A DNA stretch of 64,000 nt from the NCBI RefSeq assembly GCF_002929295.1, contig NZ_PJIM01000002.1, positions 764,191-828,190 of the forward strand. Reading direction: 5' to 3'. This document shows positions 7,744 through 15,951 of the stretch, piece after piece. This DNA is from Arthrobacter sp. SX1312 (GTDB lineage Bacteria > Actinomycetota > Actinomycetes > Actinomycetales > Micrococcaceae). Below the pieces are notes generated by a model. It had not been told where the DNA came from. It was given only the letters and a program-made list of their open reading frames with translations, and ran no database searches. Positions within the stretch are counted from its first letter, which is position 1; every line of letters starts with the position of its first letter. The translations under genes and the position numbers were made by a program.

Positions 7744-9050
7744 CAGCCGGCTGCCTCATCCACGGCTGCTGCGATGTTCGCCAGGGTCTCCTCGACCGGC
7801 TGGCCCTGGGTGAAGGCAGCTTCGAGTTGGTCGCGCAGTTTGGGGTTGATGGCCGCCATGGCGGGGGAGGTGAGCTGCTCCACGTCGGACGGCTCCAGGG
7901 TGGTTGCCTGTTCCACGAAGATACCCGCGATGTCCGGCCGCGTCTGGTAATCGAGTTCCGAGTCGACGAGGCTCTTCAAGGTGGGCAGCTCCATGGCGCG
8001 TGCACAGAAGTCCGACATCTGATCCGGCTGCGTCATGAATTTCAGGAACTCGGCCGCAAGCTCGGGGTTTCGGGCATTCTTCGTCGCCACGAGGGCGTTG
8101 CCGCCCAGGTCACAGGCACCACGCTCGTCGCGGGGCAGGTAGGTGGCGCTCCACTCGAAGTCGGTGATGGCCTCATCCAGGCTCGGAAGCACGAAGTTGC
8201 CCACGAAGGCCATGGCGGTGGTTCCGGCGGAGAAAGCGTTGTCCGCGTACGTGGAGGACTTCACGGAGCTGCTGGGGGGTACGAGACCGTCGGTGAAGAA
8301 GCCCTGGGTGAAGGCCAGGGCCTTCGTCCCGGCGTCGGACTGGATGGCAGAGCCGGTGAGATCGTCGTTGAAGAGCCGGCCACCGGCCTGGAAGAGCCAG
8401 CTCAGCCAGCGGGTGGAACCGCCGAGCTGCCAGTTGTAGACGAAGGGGTAGAGATCGTCGGGGAGGGAGCCGCGGAGCTGCTCCGCAACCATGCGGAACT
8501 CCTCCCACGTCCACGCGGAGTCGAGGCTGTCGGGAACACTGGTGATGCCCGCCTGCTCGAAGAGATCGGTACGGTACACGAGGGCAGAGGTGTCGGTCTG
8601 GTGCGGAACGCCGTACGGTTTGCCCTCGAACTGGACGGCCTGCCACATGGCGGGCAGGAACTCCTCGCCCGCCGCTGTGTCGAAGTAGCTGCTGAGGTCG
8701 AGGAGTTGGTCCTGGCTGCTGTAGGCACCGATGGTGCCGTAGTCGACGCGGAAGAGGTCCGGCGCCGTCCCCGCCTGCAGCTGGGCGTCGATGTTCTGGA
8801 AGATCTGCTCGTAGGGTACGAGATTGAGCTGGACGTCCACACCGGAGTTGGCGGCCTTGAACGCCTCGATCCCGCGGCGGAAACCCTCCTCCTCGGCCGG
8901 ACTGCCCCAAGTGGTGAACGTCAGGGTGTCCTGCTCGCCGTCACCACCGCCGGAGTTGGAGCCGCCGGAGAATCCCGCGCATCCGTTCAGTGCCGCCGCC
9001 GCCGCGAGGAAACCTGCTCCGCCAAGGATCTGCCGTCTGGAAATAGTCAT
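7743..9050 (-). CDS. Sugar ABC transporter substrate-binding lipoprotein
   Basis: The 435-residue protein begins with a twin-arginine-like signal (SRRQILGG), a hydrophobic stretch and the lipobox LNGC, so it should be exported and lipid-anchored. The rest is a family 1 extracellular solute-binding fold (TLTFTTWGSPAEEEGFRRG, FKAANSGVDVQLNLVPYEQ). A GGAAGG sequence 7 bases before the ATG at 9050 decides this start over the ATG two codons earlier. It is the first gene of the importer operon. Confidence 0.92.
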   Translation of the reverse strand: MTISRRQILGGAGFLAAAAALNGCAGFSGGSNSGGGDGEQDTLTFTTWGSPAEEEGFRRGIEAFKAANSGVDVQLNLVPYEQIFQNIDAQLQAGTAPDLFRVDYGTIGAYSSQDQLLDLSSYFDTAAGEEFLPAMWQAVQFEGKPYGVPHQTDTSALVYRTDLFEQAGITSVPDSLDSAWTWEEFRMVAEQLRGSLPDDLYPFVYNWQLGGSTRWLSWLFQAGGRLFNDDLTGSAIQSDAGTKALAFTQGFFTDGLVPPSSSVKSSTYADNAFSAGTTAMAFVGNFVLPSLDEAITDFEWSATYLPRDERGACDLGGNALVATKNARNPELAAEFLKFMTQPDQMSDFCARAMELPTLKSLVDSELDYQTRPDIAGIFVEQATTLEPSDVEQLTSPAMAAINPKLRDQLEAAFTQGQPVEETLANIAAAVDEAAG

Positions 9051-9225
9051 GTTCATGCCTTCCGGGTGAGGGTGATCACAACCTACAGCGCCGCGCCGAC
9101 AGTCCGAAGGGCGCCGGCAAAGTATTTCCGCCCGGCGACCGTCCCCGACGACCCCGAGGACTACTGTCTGCGGGCGAGGGCGTCCACTCGGATCGGATCG
9201 TGGAGCCGTGTGCTCTACTGGGGGC

Positions 9226-10776
9226 ATGGTGCACAGGAACGGGACTGCGCTGCCGGCTGAGGGGGCACTGGCGGCGGCGGCTGCAGCCTACGAGGCCGCT
9301 CTCCCGGGGTTGCAGGCGCAGTTCGCGATCGACGGCCTCGACCGGACCGGCGTCCCGACGTGGGCGACGTGGTGGCGTGGAGCAGGCGCGGCACTGGGCG
9401 GCGTCGGATACGGTCCGTCCGCGGCGCAGGCGCGCGTCGGTGCTCTCGGTGAGACGGTCGAGAGCGCCTTCTCCCTCATGGCGTTCGCACGCCTCGAGCG
9501 GACGACGGCGTCGTACAGCGAAATCCGGCGTCGCCATGGCACAGCGGGAGTCGCGGACCCGCGGACCCTGGGGCTGCCGGTGGGCTCCCCCTACTCCGAT
9601 GACATGGTCCTGACCTGGGTGCCGATGCGTCGAGCCCTCGCCACCCGAAGCCTCGACAGCTCCGACCGCCGGGGCGCGCCGGCCCTCGAACTCGACGGGG
9701 AGCCGGTGCTCGTCCCGGTCGATCTCGTCGCGAGCAGCCCGTCGGAGCTCGATGATCGCGATACGGGTGAGCGGTTGCTGATGCCCGTCGCGAACGGGTT
9801 GGGCGCGGGGACGAGCCTGCGGCAGGCCGTTGTCCACGGTGTCCTCGAGATCCTTCAACGCGACGGCAACGGTCTCACCTTCCGGGCGCTCGACCGGGGG
9901 ACGGTCGTCGAACTGGGCCCCGACGACGGGGACGCCGAGACCCGCCAGGTGCTCGAAGCGCTGCGCAGTGCGGGGGTGGACGTGCTGGTGAAGATCGCGT
10001 CGATCGATCGCGGGGTGTCCGACCTGTACGTCGTCGGGCACGCACCGGGCGACGATCTCGTCATCGCGACAGCCTGCGGGGAGGCGGCACATCCCGATCG
10101 GGATGTGGCGCTGCGCAAGGCGGTGCTCGAATTCGCCTCTGCCCGGGCCCGGAAGGCGTTCATGCACGGCCCGCTGGCCGCGGTCCGACGCATCACGCCG
10201 CGGGACTATCTGCACGACGCGTTGGCCGTCGTCGATCCCGGCGCCGAGGAGCCTCGCGTCATCGAGGCAACCGTGGCCTGGCTGACTGCCGGCGCGGAGC
10301 AGGACGCAGCCGTACGGGCGCGCCTGGACACCACGGTGTTCTCCCGCCGATCGGTCACGCGGTTCCGTGATCTCCCGACGCGGCCGACCGCCGACCCGTT
10401 GGCGATCATGACCGATCACGGTCTCGACGTTCTTGTCGCCGATCTGACGCCCCCTGGACCGACCGATGACGGCGTGGCACGGGCGGTCAAGGTGGTGGTG
10501 CCCGGGACCGAAGTGGAAACGGTCGCCTATGGACGGATCGGTGAGGCGGGTGTGCGGAGACTGGTCGACGACGGGCGGGGCGATCTCGCGCGCGTGGGCC
10601 GGCGACCCGAGGGCGACGGCTGGCGGGAAGTGATCCTGACCGGCGAGGCCGTCGAGCGGCTCGGCGGACCGGCATGGCTGGATCGTGACGCCGTCGAGGC
10701 CGTCGCGGCCGGGCTGCTGCCGCTGTACCGTGAGCCCGGCCGGCATGCCGCCCGACTCGTCCTCGGTGAGCAGTAG
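9226..10776 (+). CDS. YcaO-domain protein
   Basis: A 516-residue protein whose middle matches the YcaO ATP-dependent cyclodehydratase/thioamidation fold: an early Glu-rich helix (ALGETVESAFSLM), the segment VANGLGAGTSLRQAVVHGVL at about residues 187-206, and DVALRKAVLEFASAR. In catalytic YcaO proteins the second helix usually reads LLEVIERD; here it is VLEILQRD, with Gln211 at the position of a Mg/ATP-binding Glu. No precursor peptide, TfuA, or dehydrogenase gene is nearby. The gene is directly followed by a NodB-like deacetylase. Substrate unknown; it could act on a peptide or protein, or be a non-catalytic homologue. Confidence 0.82.
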   Translation: MVHRNGTALPAEGALAAAAAAYEAALPGLQAQFAIDGLDRTGVPTWATWWRGAGAALGGVGYGPSAAQARVGALGETVESAFSLMAFARLERTTASYSEIRRRHGTAGVADPRTLGLPVGSPYSDDMVLTWVPMRRALATRSLDSSDRRGAPALELDGEPVLVPVDLVASSPSELDDRDTGERLLMPVANGLGAGTSLRQAVVHGVLEILQRDGNGLTFRALDRGTVVELGPDDGDAETRQVLEALRSAGVDVLVKIASIDRGVSDLYVVGHAPGDDLVIATACGEAAHPDRDVALRKAVLEFASARARKAFMHGPLAAVRRITPRDYLHDALAVVDPGAEEPRVIEATVAWLTAGAEQDAAVRARLDTTVFSRRSVTRFRDLPTRPTADPLAIMTDHGLDVLVADLTPPGPTDDGVARAVKVVVPGTEVETVAYGRIGEAGVRRLVDDGRGDLARVGRRPEGDGWREVILTGEAVERLGGPAWLDRDAVEAVAAGLLPLYREPGRHAARLVLGEQ

Positions 10777-10798
10777 TGCTCCCGCTCCCACGCCGGAC

Positions 10799-11626
10799 AT
10801 GCCGGACACGCCGGACATGATGAACAGTGAACAGAGCGCCGCTGAGCTGGAGACGTACATCCTGGATCAGGGTGAGCAGCCCGGGGGAACGCCGGTGGTG
10901 CTGCTCGACGACGCCGCCGTAGCCGCCGGAGCGGATCCGTCCACGTTGATCCCGGGCATCATGGGCCCACTGCCGGCAGCACTCCGGCGGCCTGCACCGT
11001 TCACCTACGAGGCCTACGTCCTGCAGAGCGTCCTCGGGGAACTCCTGCTGGAGAGTGAAGGCGCAGGGTGGTCGGAGGGTGAGCTGTCGGCGATCCCGCT
11101 CCTCGCCCTGAACTTCCACGATGTCCTGCCGGGACACCTCGAGATCGCGGACCGGCGGTTGAACAAGCTGGCACGGCTCCGGGATCTCCTGACGGCCGGC
11201 GCGGACGAGGAGCTCCATCCGCGGGTCGTCGTCCTCCTGTTCGACGGATACAAGGACGCGGCACGGATGGTCGTCCCGATCTGCGACCGGCTCGGGCTCC
11301 GCGTCGTGATCCTGCCCATCGCTCTCGAGGTCCTCGACGACCGTGCCGGCACCCTGAGCGATGACGAGTTGATCCGCTTGGCGCGGAACCACGCACTGGG
11401 CTTCCACACGCTCACCCATCGCTCGGCGGACGAGATCACGCCCGCGACGGTGATCTCCGAGGTGACCGACGTCGTGCATCGACTCACCCGGATCGCCGGC
11501 CGTGCACCACGGGTGGGTGCGTGGTGCGGGGGTGCACGCTTCGATGACAGCCTGCTCGGGAACCGACGACTGCGTGAGCTCGGGGTGACCGACCTCGTCT
11601 CCAACTGGTCCTGGGAGACCATCTAG
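10799..11626 (+). CDS. NodB-like polysaccharide deacetylase-family protein
   Basis: The 275-residue protein has the two signature regions of the carbohydrate esterase 4 (NodB) fold: LLFDGYKD (Asp149, region 1) and FHTLTH with His203 and His207 (region 2, the metal-binding HxxxH), then GAWCGGARFDDSLL. There is no signal peptide or membrane anchor, so it may work in the cytoplasm, which is unusual for cell-wall deacetylases. It starts about 20 bases after the YcaO gene; a GTG at 10766 overlapping the YcaO stop is an alternative start. The close pairing suggests a joint role (inference). Confidence 0.75.
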   Translation: MPDTPDMMNSEQSAAELETYILDQGEQPGGTPVVLLDDAAVAAGADPSTLIPGIMGPLPAALRRPAPFTYEAYVLQSVLGELLLESEGAGWSEGELSAIPLLALNFHDVLPGHLEIADRRLNKLARLRDLLTAGADEELHPRVVVLLFDGYKDAARMVVPICDRLGLRVVILPIALEVLDDRAGTLSDDELIRLARNHALGFHTLTHRSADEITPATVISEVTDVVHRLTRIAGRAPRVGAWCGGARFDDSLLGNRRLRELGVTDLVSNWSWETI

Positions 11627-11648
11627 CCGTGCTGCCTGCCGTACTCGC

Positions 11649-11675
11649 GACCGCGATCAGGCTTGCTTCGCGGTC
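11649..11675. terminator. Hairpin between convergent genes
   Basis: GACCGCGA (11649-11656) and TCGCGGTC (11668-11675) form an 8-bp perfect stem with an 11-base loop between the convergent deacetylase and SRPBCC genes. There is no long T-run, so it may be an intrinsic terminator of weak type or simply a transcription barrier. Confidence 0.5.
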
Positions 11676-11707
11676 TCCGACCGCCTCCGCGGGGAACGGC
11701 GCGCAGG

Positions 11708-12499
11708 TCAGGCCGGGACGGTGAGCCCCTGAAGCCAGCTCTGCCACTCCGGTTCTTCGCGCCGCACGTAGTCCGCCGCGTCGGCGGAGAACAGGTACGC
11801 CCGTACGCCCGCCGTCGCGGTCCCGGCGCTCTCGCCGTAGGTGAAGACGCTGAGCATCCCGGGCACCGGCGCGGTGAGCCGGACCAGCGTCTGCCGCTCG
11901 CCTACACGCTCGACCGTGCCGGTGGCACCGCGAATCTCGATCGTCGCACCCTCGTCTCCCAGTCCGAGCGCGTCGTGCAGGATCGACCAGAGCGCCTGCG
12001 CGTCGCCGGGATGGGAGGCGGTGGCCTCGAGCTGCGTGGTCTCCTGGCCGGGGAAGTGCGAGAGGTAGAGCCGCAGGTTGTCGAAGAACGGCATCCAGTT
12101 GGCGCCCATGTCCTCCCAGAACTCCGACTCCCAGGCGGCACCGGTCCCGAAGCCGCTGCTGGTGACGCGCACCACGCAGGTGCCGCCCGACCGGGCCTCG
12201 ACGAGGAACTCGGAGGTCAGCGGGCTGAGCGCAGCCGGGTCCTTGCCCATGAGGGCGGCCCAGTCCTCCTCGTACTCGAGGCGGCGTGGCGGGTCCCAGC
12301 CGGTGACCCGGCCGTCCGACCCCATCTCGGGGCCCATGGTGAAATGCAGCGAGCCGCCCTCGCGCTCTTCCATCTCGGTCGGCAGGAACCAGGCGCTCAT
12401 GCCCTTGGCCGTGGCGATGGCCTGCCAGACCTGCTCCGGGGTCCCAGGGACCTCGACGGCGAATTCCAGGCGGTACGGGACGTTCGGGATCGTGTTCAT
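11708..12499 (-). CDS. SRPBCC/AHSA1-like protein
   Basis: A 263-residue protein of the START-like SRPBCC superfamily. The first half has the AHSA1-type opening (FAVEVPGTPEQVWQAIATAK, then MSAWFLPTEMEEREGG) and the second half repeats a similar fold with LHDALGLGD. Proteins of this group bind hydrophobic ligands; many are encoded beside an ArsR-like regulator, as here. The start overlaps the upstream regulator's stop by 4 bases (ATGA), so the two are one operon. Confidence 0.85.
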   Translation of the reverse strand: MNTIPNVPYRLEFAVEVPGTPEQVWQAIATAKGMSAWFLPTEMEEREGGSLHFTMGPEMGSDGRVTGWDPPRRLEYEEDWAALMGKDPAALSPLTSEFLVEARSGGTCVVRVTSSGFGTGAAWESEFWEDMGANWMPFFDNLRLYLSHFPGQETTQLEATASHPGDAQALWSILHDALGLGDEGATIEIRGATGTVERVGERQTLVRLTAPVPGMLSVFTYGESAGTATAGVRAYLFSADAADYVRREEPEWQSWLQGLTVPA

Positions 12500-13074
12500 C
12501 GGTTCTCCTCGGGAAGTGGGTGTGCGGCGACGACGAGCCGGTGCGGGCGCCCGTCGTCATGGTGGTAGCGAGCGGCCAGGTCGAGTACCGCAGCGGTCAG
12601 CTCGTCGGCGAAGGCAGCCCGGTCGGCGGCCGACCGGAAGCCGATCTGCGTGTCGATGGTCAGTGTCGGCAGGGCCCTGCCGGATGCGCCGGCCCGGCGC
12701 GTCAGGGCGCCGACCTCGCGCACCAGGCGGCCGGCCAGTGCTACGAGGTAGGCCGCCGACAGGTGGTCGTCGTTGGCCTCCGGATCGGCCGCGGATGCGC
12801 TGACGGCGGCGGGTGATACGACGTAGGACGCAGCCGACGCCCGCAGTACCCGCTCGGTGATGCCCCCGTGCCGGCGCTCCTCGAACAGTTCCACCAGGCC
12901 GTGCAGCTCGAGCGCCTTGAGGTGGTAGTTGATCTTCTGACGTGCGAGGCCGACTCGCAGGGCGAGCCCGGCGGCGGAGGCCGGAACGGCCAGCTCCCCG
13001 AGCAGCCTGGCGCGGACCGGATCCAGCACGACGGCGGCTGCCTCTGCGTTCTCGATGACTTCGACGTCCTGCAT
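12496..13074 (-). CDS. ArsR-like helix-turn-helix regulator
   Basis: The 192-residue protein has an ArsR-type winged helix at residues about 12-80 (LDPVRARLLGELAVPASAAG, then ARQKINYHLKALELHGLVEL) and a helical C-terminus. No metal-binding Cys cluster is present, so it is not a metal sensor of the classic type. The ATG at 13074 begins MQDVEVIE. A palindrome at 13090-13109 lies over the promoter and is a likely autoregulatory site. Confidence 0.83.
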   Translation of the reverse strand: MQDVEVIENAEAAAVVLDPVRARLLGELAVPASAAGLALRVGLARQKINYHLKALELHGLVELFEERRHGGITERVLRASAASYVVSPAAVSASAADPEANDDHLSAAYLVALAGRLVREVGALTRRAGASGRALPTLTIDTQIGFRSAADRAAFADELTAAVLDLAARYHHDDGRPHRLVVAAHPLPEENR

Positions 13075-13089
13075 GCGACCATCCTGAAC

Positions 13090-13109
13090 TTGACAATAAA
13101 CTTTGTCAA
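13090..13109. promoter_or_regulatory. Operator-like palindrome TTGACA-N8-TGTCAA
   Basis: A 20-base element with six-base inverted arms and an AT-rich centre lies 16-35 bases upstream of the ArsR-like start. The TTGACA arm could double as a -35 box. The AT-rich composition stands out from the GC-rich surroundings. It fits an ArsR dimer site controlling the 13074-11708 operon. Confidence 0.6.
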
Positions 13110-13218
13110 TAGGATGGCCGGATGAAGGACGCCCTCGGATCCGCATGTCCGCCGGCACCGACGATCAGTCGCCTGGAGGCCGGCGGGAGTGATGAGGATG
13201 TCCGACTCCCGATATCAA

Positions 13219-13232
13219 ACCGACCGGTCGGT
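13219..13232. promoter_or_regulatory. TetR operator-like palindrome
   Basis: ACCGACCGGTCGGT is a perfect 14-base palindrome, extended on the right by another GGTT repeat unit, about 25 bases before the TetR start at 13257. CGACCGGTCG-type elements are frequent TetR sites in actinobacteria. It is likely the autoregulatory operator of the TetR/GAP operon. Confidence 0.6.
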
Positions 13233-13256
13233 CGGTTCTCGTGGTACCGTTGCTTC

Positions 13257-13766
13257 ATGAGCACCAAGGCACACATCCTGCAGACCGTTCGGCGATTGGC
13301 GATCGAGACCGGGTCGGTGCCGTCCATGGGGGTGATCGCCCAGCAGGCGGGGGTGTCCAAGGGCGGGTTGATGCACCACTTCTCCTCGCGCAATGCCCTG
13401 GTGGAGGGCATCGCGGTGCAGGCGATACGGGATCTGGACCAGGCTCTGACCGCGGCCGCTGAGCGCGGCACGGTGGTCGAGACCTGGTTGCGCCTGTCGT
13501 CCTCCCGTGAAGAGGCTGCCCTCTACCGGGCGATGTCGATCCTGCTCACTGATCGGACCTCTCTGACCGATACGCTTCTGCAGCATGCGGCCGAGGCCAC
13601 CCGGCGGTGGGAACACCTGTTCACCGTTGAAACGGGGGACCCTGTGACGGCCTCGATCATCCGCCTCCTGGGTGACGGGATGCTGCTGAACAGCCTTGCC
13701 GACGACGACACCGGGGCCAGCCTCGACTCGATCCTGCAGTGGCTGAATGGCAGGTCCCCGACGTGA
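13257..13766 (+). CDS. TetR-family transcriptional regulator
   Basis: A 169-residue, short TetR protein with its helix-turn-helix at about residues 1-50 (MGVIAQQAGVSKGGLMHHFS). The ATG at 13257 follows the palindrome at 13219-13232. Its stop overlaps a GTG start of the membrane gene by GTGA, so regulator and transporter-like protein are co-translated, suggesting that the regulator senses a substrate of that membrane protein. Confidence 0.85.
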   Translation: MSTKAHILQTVRRLAIETGSVPSMGVIAQQAGVSKGGLMHHFSSRNALVEGIAVQAIRDLDQALTAAAERGTVVETWLRLSSSREEAALYRAMSILLTDRTSLTDTLLQHAAEATRRWEHLFTVETGDPVTASIIRLLGDGMLLNSLADDDTGASLDSILQWLNGRSPT

Positions 13767-14428
13767 TCGGTGGTGGACTGCTCGCCGGTGTCGCGGGTCT
13801 CGCCCTGGCCGACTCGTTGAACCCGGCGACGATCGTCGTGATCACCCTGATCCTGCTCACCGTCGCCCATCGGCCTGTCGGTTCGGCCTTGACGTTCGTT
13901 CTCGGGGCGATGAGCACCGTCTTCGCCCTCGGCACGGCGATCTTCCTCGGTGCCAGCGTCGCCGCCGATGCCGTAGGTGAAGGGCTCATCCGGCTACGCC
14001 GTGCAGTGTTCCTCATCGCCGCCGTCGCTCTCGCGGTTGCAGGGTTCCGCCGCTTCAGGGACCGGGAGAGGAAAGGGATCGATCTTCCGCCGTGGTTCGG
14101 AGTGTGGACTGCTTTCCCGCTCGGTGTGATCATCACCGGAGCCGACCTGCCCAACGCGTTTCCCTACTTCATCGCCATCGAACGCATGGTCGCCGCGGAT
14201 GTCGACATCCCTATCGGGTTGGTCGTCCTCGCCGGCTACGCGCTCGTCCATTGCATCCCATGCCTGATCCTCCTCGCCCTCGGGATGGCTCACGGCGATA
14301 CGGTCAGGACACGCCTACGCAAGGTGCTGGACCGGTTCTCTACGGGCATTGTCCGACGCTCCCTCCCCGCAGCGTTCACGTTGTTCGTCCTCGCCGCCGC
14401 AGCCCTCACCTTCGCCCTCTGGCCCTGA
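13763..14428 (+). CDS. GAP/Sap-family membrane protein
   Basis: A 221-residue protein with about six hydrophobic helices. The opening (LADSLNPATIVVITLILLT) and the loop DLPNAFPYFIAIERM are typical of the GAP family (sulfolipid-1-addressing protein, Sap), related in topology to LysE-type exporters. Members are tied to export of lipids or glycolipids in mycobacteria; the substrate here is unknown. I chose the GTG at 13763, which forms a 4-base overlap with the TetR stop; an in-frame GTG at 13739 would add 8 residues. Confidence 0.78.
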   Translation: MIGGGLLAGVAGLALADSLNPATIVVITLILLTVAHRPVGSALTFVLGAMSTVFALGTAIFLGASVAADAVGEGLIRLRRAVFLIAAVALAVAGFRRFRDRERKGIDLPPWFGVWTAFPLGVIITGADLPNAFPYFIAIERMVAADVDIPIGLVVLAGYALVHCIPCLILLALGMAHGDTVRTRLRKVLDRFSTGIVRRSLPAAFTLFVLAAAALTFALWP

Positions 14429-14539
14429 GCAGGCTGCCACGGCCACCAACCGTCTCGACGGACGAACGCATTCGGCGCTACCTGACGGATCGCGCCTCTC
14501 ACCCGGGACGGGGCGGCCGGAGCGTGGGATGATGCTGCG

Positions 14540-14983
14540 ATGAGCGAGCTCGACGTCAGGCGTCTGGTCCGGGGGGACGCTGCCACGGCAAGGATCATGG
14601 TCGAGATGATGGCGCGGGTCTTCGAGGAGGACTATGAGCAGGTCGGTCAGGACTATGTCGATGACCTTCTGGGGCGGGAGAATTTCTGGGCCTTCGCGGC
14701 GTCGATCGGCCCGGAGATCATCGGCGGCCTGACCGCTCACACGTTGCCCATGACACGCTCGCAGTCGTCGGAGCTGTTCATCTACGATCTCGCCGTGCGG
14801 CCGGACCATCAGAGGCAGGGCATCGCGAGTCGACTCGTCCTCGAATTGCGTGCCGCCGCCGCGGCCGAGGGCATTCACGAGATCTTCGTTCCTGCAGACA
14901 ATGAGGACGTGCACGCCCTGGAGTTCTACCGGGCACTGGGAGCCACCGCCGCGCCGGTCACGTTCTTCACCTTCAAGGATTGA
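14540..14983 (+). CDS. GNAT acetyltransferase, AAC(3)-I-like
   Basis: The 147-residue protein is a GNAT N-acetyltransferase. Its motif A region ELFIYDLAVRPDHQRQGIAS contains the acetyl-CoA P-loop (QRQGIA), and the flanking segments DDLLGRENFWAFAA and LEFYRALGA align with aminoglycoside 3-N-acetyltransferases of the AAC(3)-I group, from memory of that family. It could confer aminoglycoside modification, or act on another amine; sequence alone does not decide. It stands alone, with no mobile element nearby. Confidence 0.82.
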   Translation: MSELDVRRLVRGDAATARIMVEMMARVFEEDYEQVGQDYVDDLLGRENFWAFAASIGPEIIGGLTAHTLPMTRSQSSELFIYDLAVRPDHQRQGIASRLVLELRAAAAAEGIHEIFVPADNEDVHALEFYRALGATAAPVTFFTFKD

Positions 14984-15072
14984 GTCGCCGGCTCGGGCAT
15001 CGCTTCACGCGATGCTTCACCTATCGGGCGGGTTCTGGCAGAGTACGTTCGATAGTCATGGGGGTACAAGCT

Positions 15073-15522
15073 ATGCACCAAGGACGTTCTCCAGTCGCGG
15101 CAGCGGCCGCCGTTCTCACCGTCGGGTTGCTCGCCGGCTGCAGCACTCCAGGGCAGGCGCACACCGACGCCCCGCCGGCATTCACCTCCATGGACGAGGC
15201 GTACGCCGCCGTGGACGACGTGCTGGGGTGCGAGGCCGAACCTGCGGGTGATCCGATCGTGCCGGCGGACGGGGGCGCGCTGACGTCCGAACAGAAGCTG
15301 TGCTCGGAGAACGTGCAGATCGATCTGTACCCGGACGAGGACTCCCTCCGGAAGGCCTTCGAGATCTGGACCGGCTCGAACCAGGGTGAGGTGCACCTCG
15401 CCCGCGGCAGTAACTGGATGGTGGTCGACGTGACTGCCGTGGCCACGGGCGAACCCACGACCTGGGACATCGAAGGGTTGGCGGAGGACCTGCACGGGGA
15501 GTACGCGGTGGCCGGCGGATAA
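15073..15522 (+). CDS. Secreted lipoprotein of unknown function
   Basis: A 149-residue protein with a basic start, a hydrophobic signal and the lipobox LLAGC near residue 22, followed by an acidic domain of about 125 residues with two further Cys (LGCEAE and KLCSEN) that may form a disulfide. The ATG at 15073 is 8 bases after GGGGG; an ATG at 15058 would add five residues. No known domain recognised. Likely anchored on the outer face of the membrane. Confidence 0.75.
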   Translation: MHQGRSPVAAAAAVLTVGLLAGCSTPGQAHTDAPPAFTSMDEAYAAVDDVLGCEAEPAGDPIVPADGGALTSEQKLCSENVQIDLYPDEDSLRKAFEIWTGSNQGEVHLARGSNWMVVDVTAVATGEPTTWDIEGLAEDLHGEYAVAGG

Positions 15523-15540
15523 GCACGATCGGCGAGTCCT

Positions 15541-15556
15541 TCTCATCTTGGTCTCA
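15541..15556. promoter_or_regulatory. Direct repeat TCTCA-N6-TCTCA upstream of the two-component operon
   Basis: TCTCA occurs at 15541-15545 and 15552-15556, one helical turn (11 bp) apart, starting 39 bases before the membrane-protein gene that opens the sensor operon. OmpR/PhoB-type regulators bind such tandem repeats. TTCTCATC also appears upstream of the glycosyltransferase operon and of the UDP-glucose dehydrogenase gene. Confidence 0.45.
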
Positions 15557-15579
15557 CGAAGCGGCGGGATACTTGAGCC

Positions 15580-15951
15580 ATGCGATCCGCGGCGCTTCAG
15601 ATGTGGCTCCTGGGCGCGGTACTTGCCGCCCTCATGGTGACCGGCGTGCTCACCCTCGTCAATATCGTGCGTGATCCTCCCGATCAGCAGCTCGGACCCG
15701 CGGTCGTCTTCACCGACCCCGCGTCGGTTCCGGGACCGCCGTCGCTCCCGCCGGCGGATCCCACCCCGGAGTCTCCGCGCCCGGAGCCGCCCGCAGACGG
15801 GTCCCCGACACCGTCCGCGCCTGCGTCAACCCCCGCTCCGGCCCCTGCCCCCGCCCCTCCACCGGAGGTCGTGCCCGCGCCGCCACCGATCATCGGCGAT
15901 GACGATGACGATGACGACGTGGGCGATGGGGATGACGACGATGACGACTGA
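15580..15951 (+). CDS. Single-pass membrane protein with Pro-rich stalk and Asp-rich tail
   Basis: A 123-residue protein: one N-terminal transmembrane helix (residues about 7-29, MWLLGAVLAALMVTGVLTLV), a Pro/Ser/Ala-rich stalk of about 70 residues, and a C-terminal run of Asp (seven, then six). The poly-Asp tail, if outside the cell, would bind cations such as Ca or Mg. The gene overlaps the start of the histidine kinase; the GATGAC repeats that encode Asp supply ATG codons in the next frame. A role in sensing by the kinase is possible but unproven. Confidence 0.7.
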   Translation: MRSAALQMWLLGAVLAALMVTGVLTLVNIVRDPPDQQLGPAVVFTDPASVPGPPSLPPADPTPESPRPEPPADGSPTPSAPASTPAPAPAPAPPPEVVPAPPPIIGDDDDDDDVGDGDDDDDD

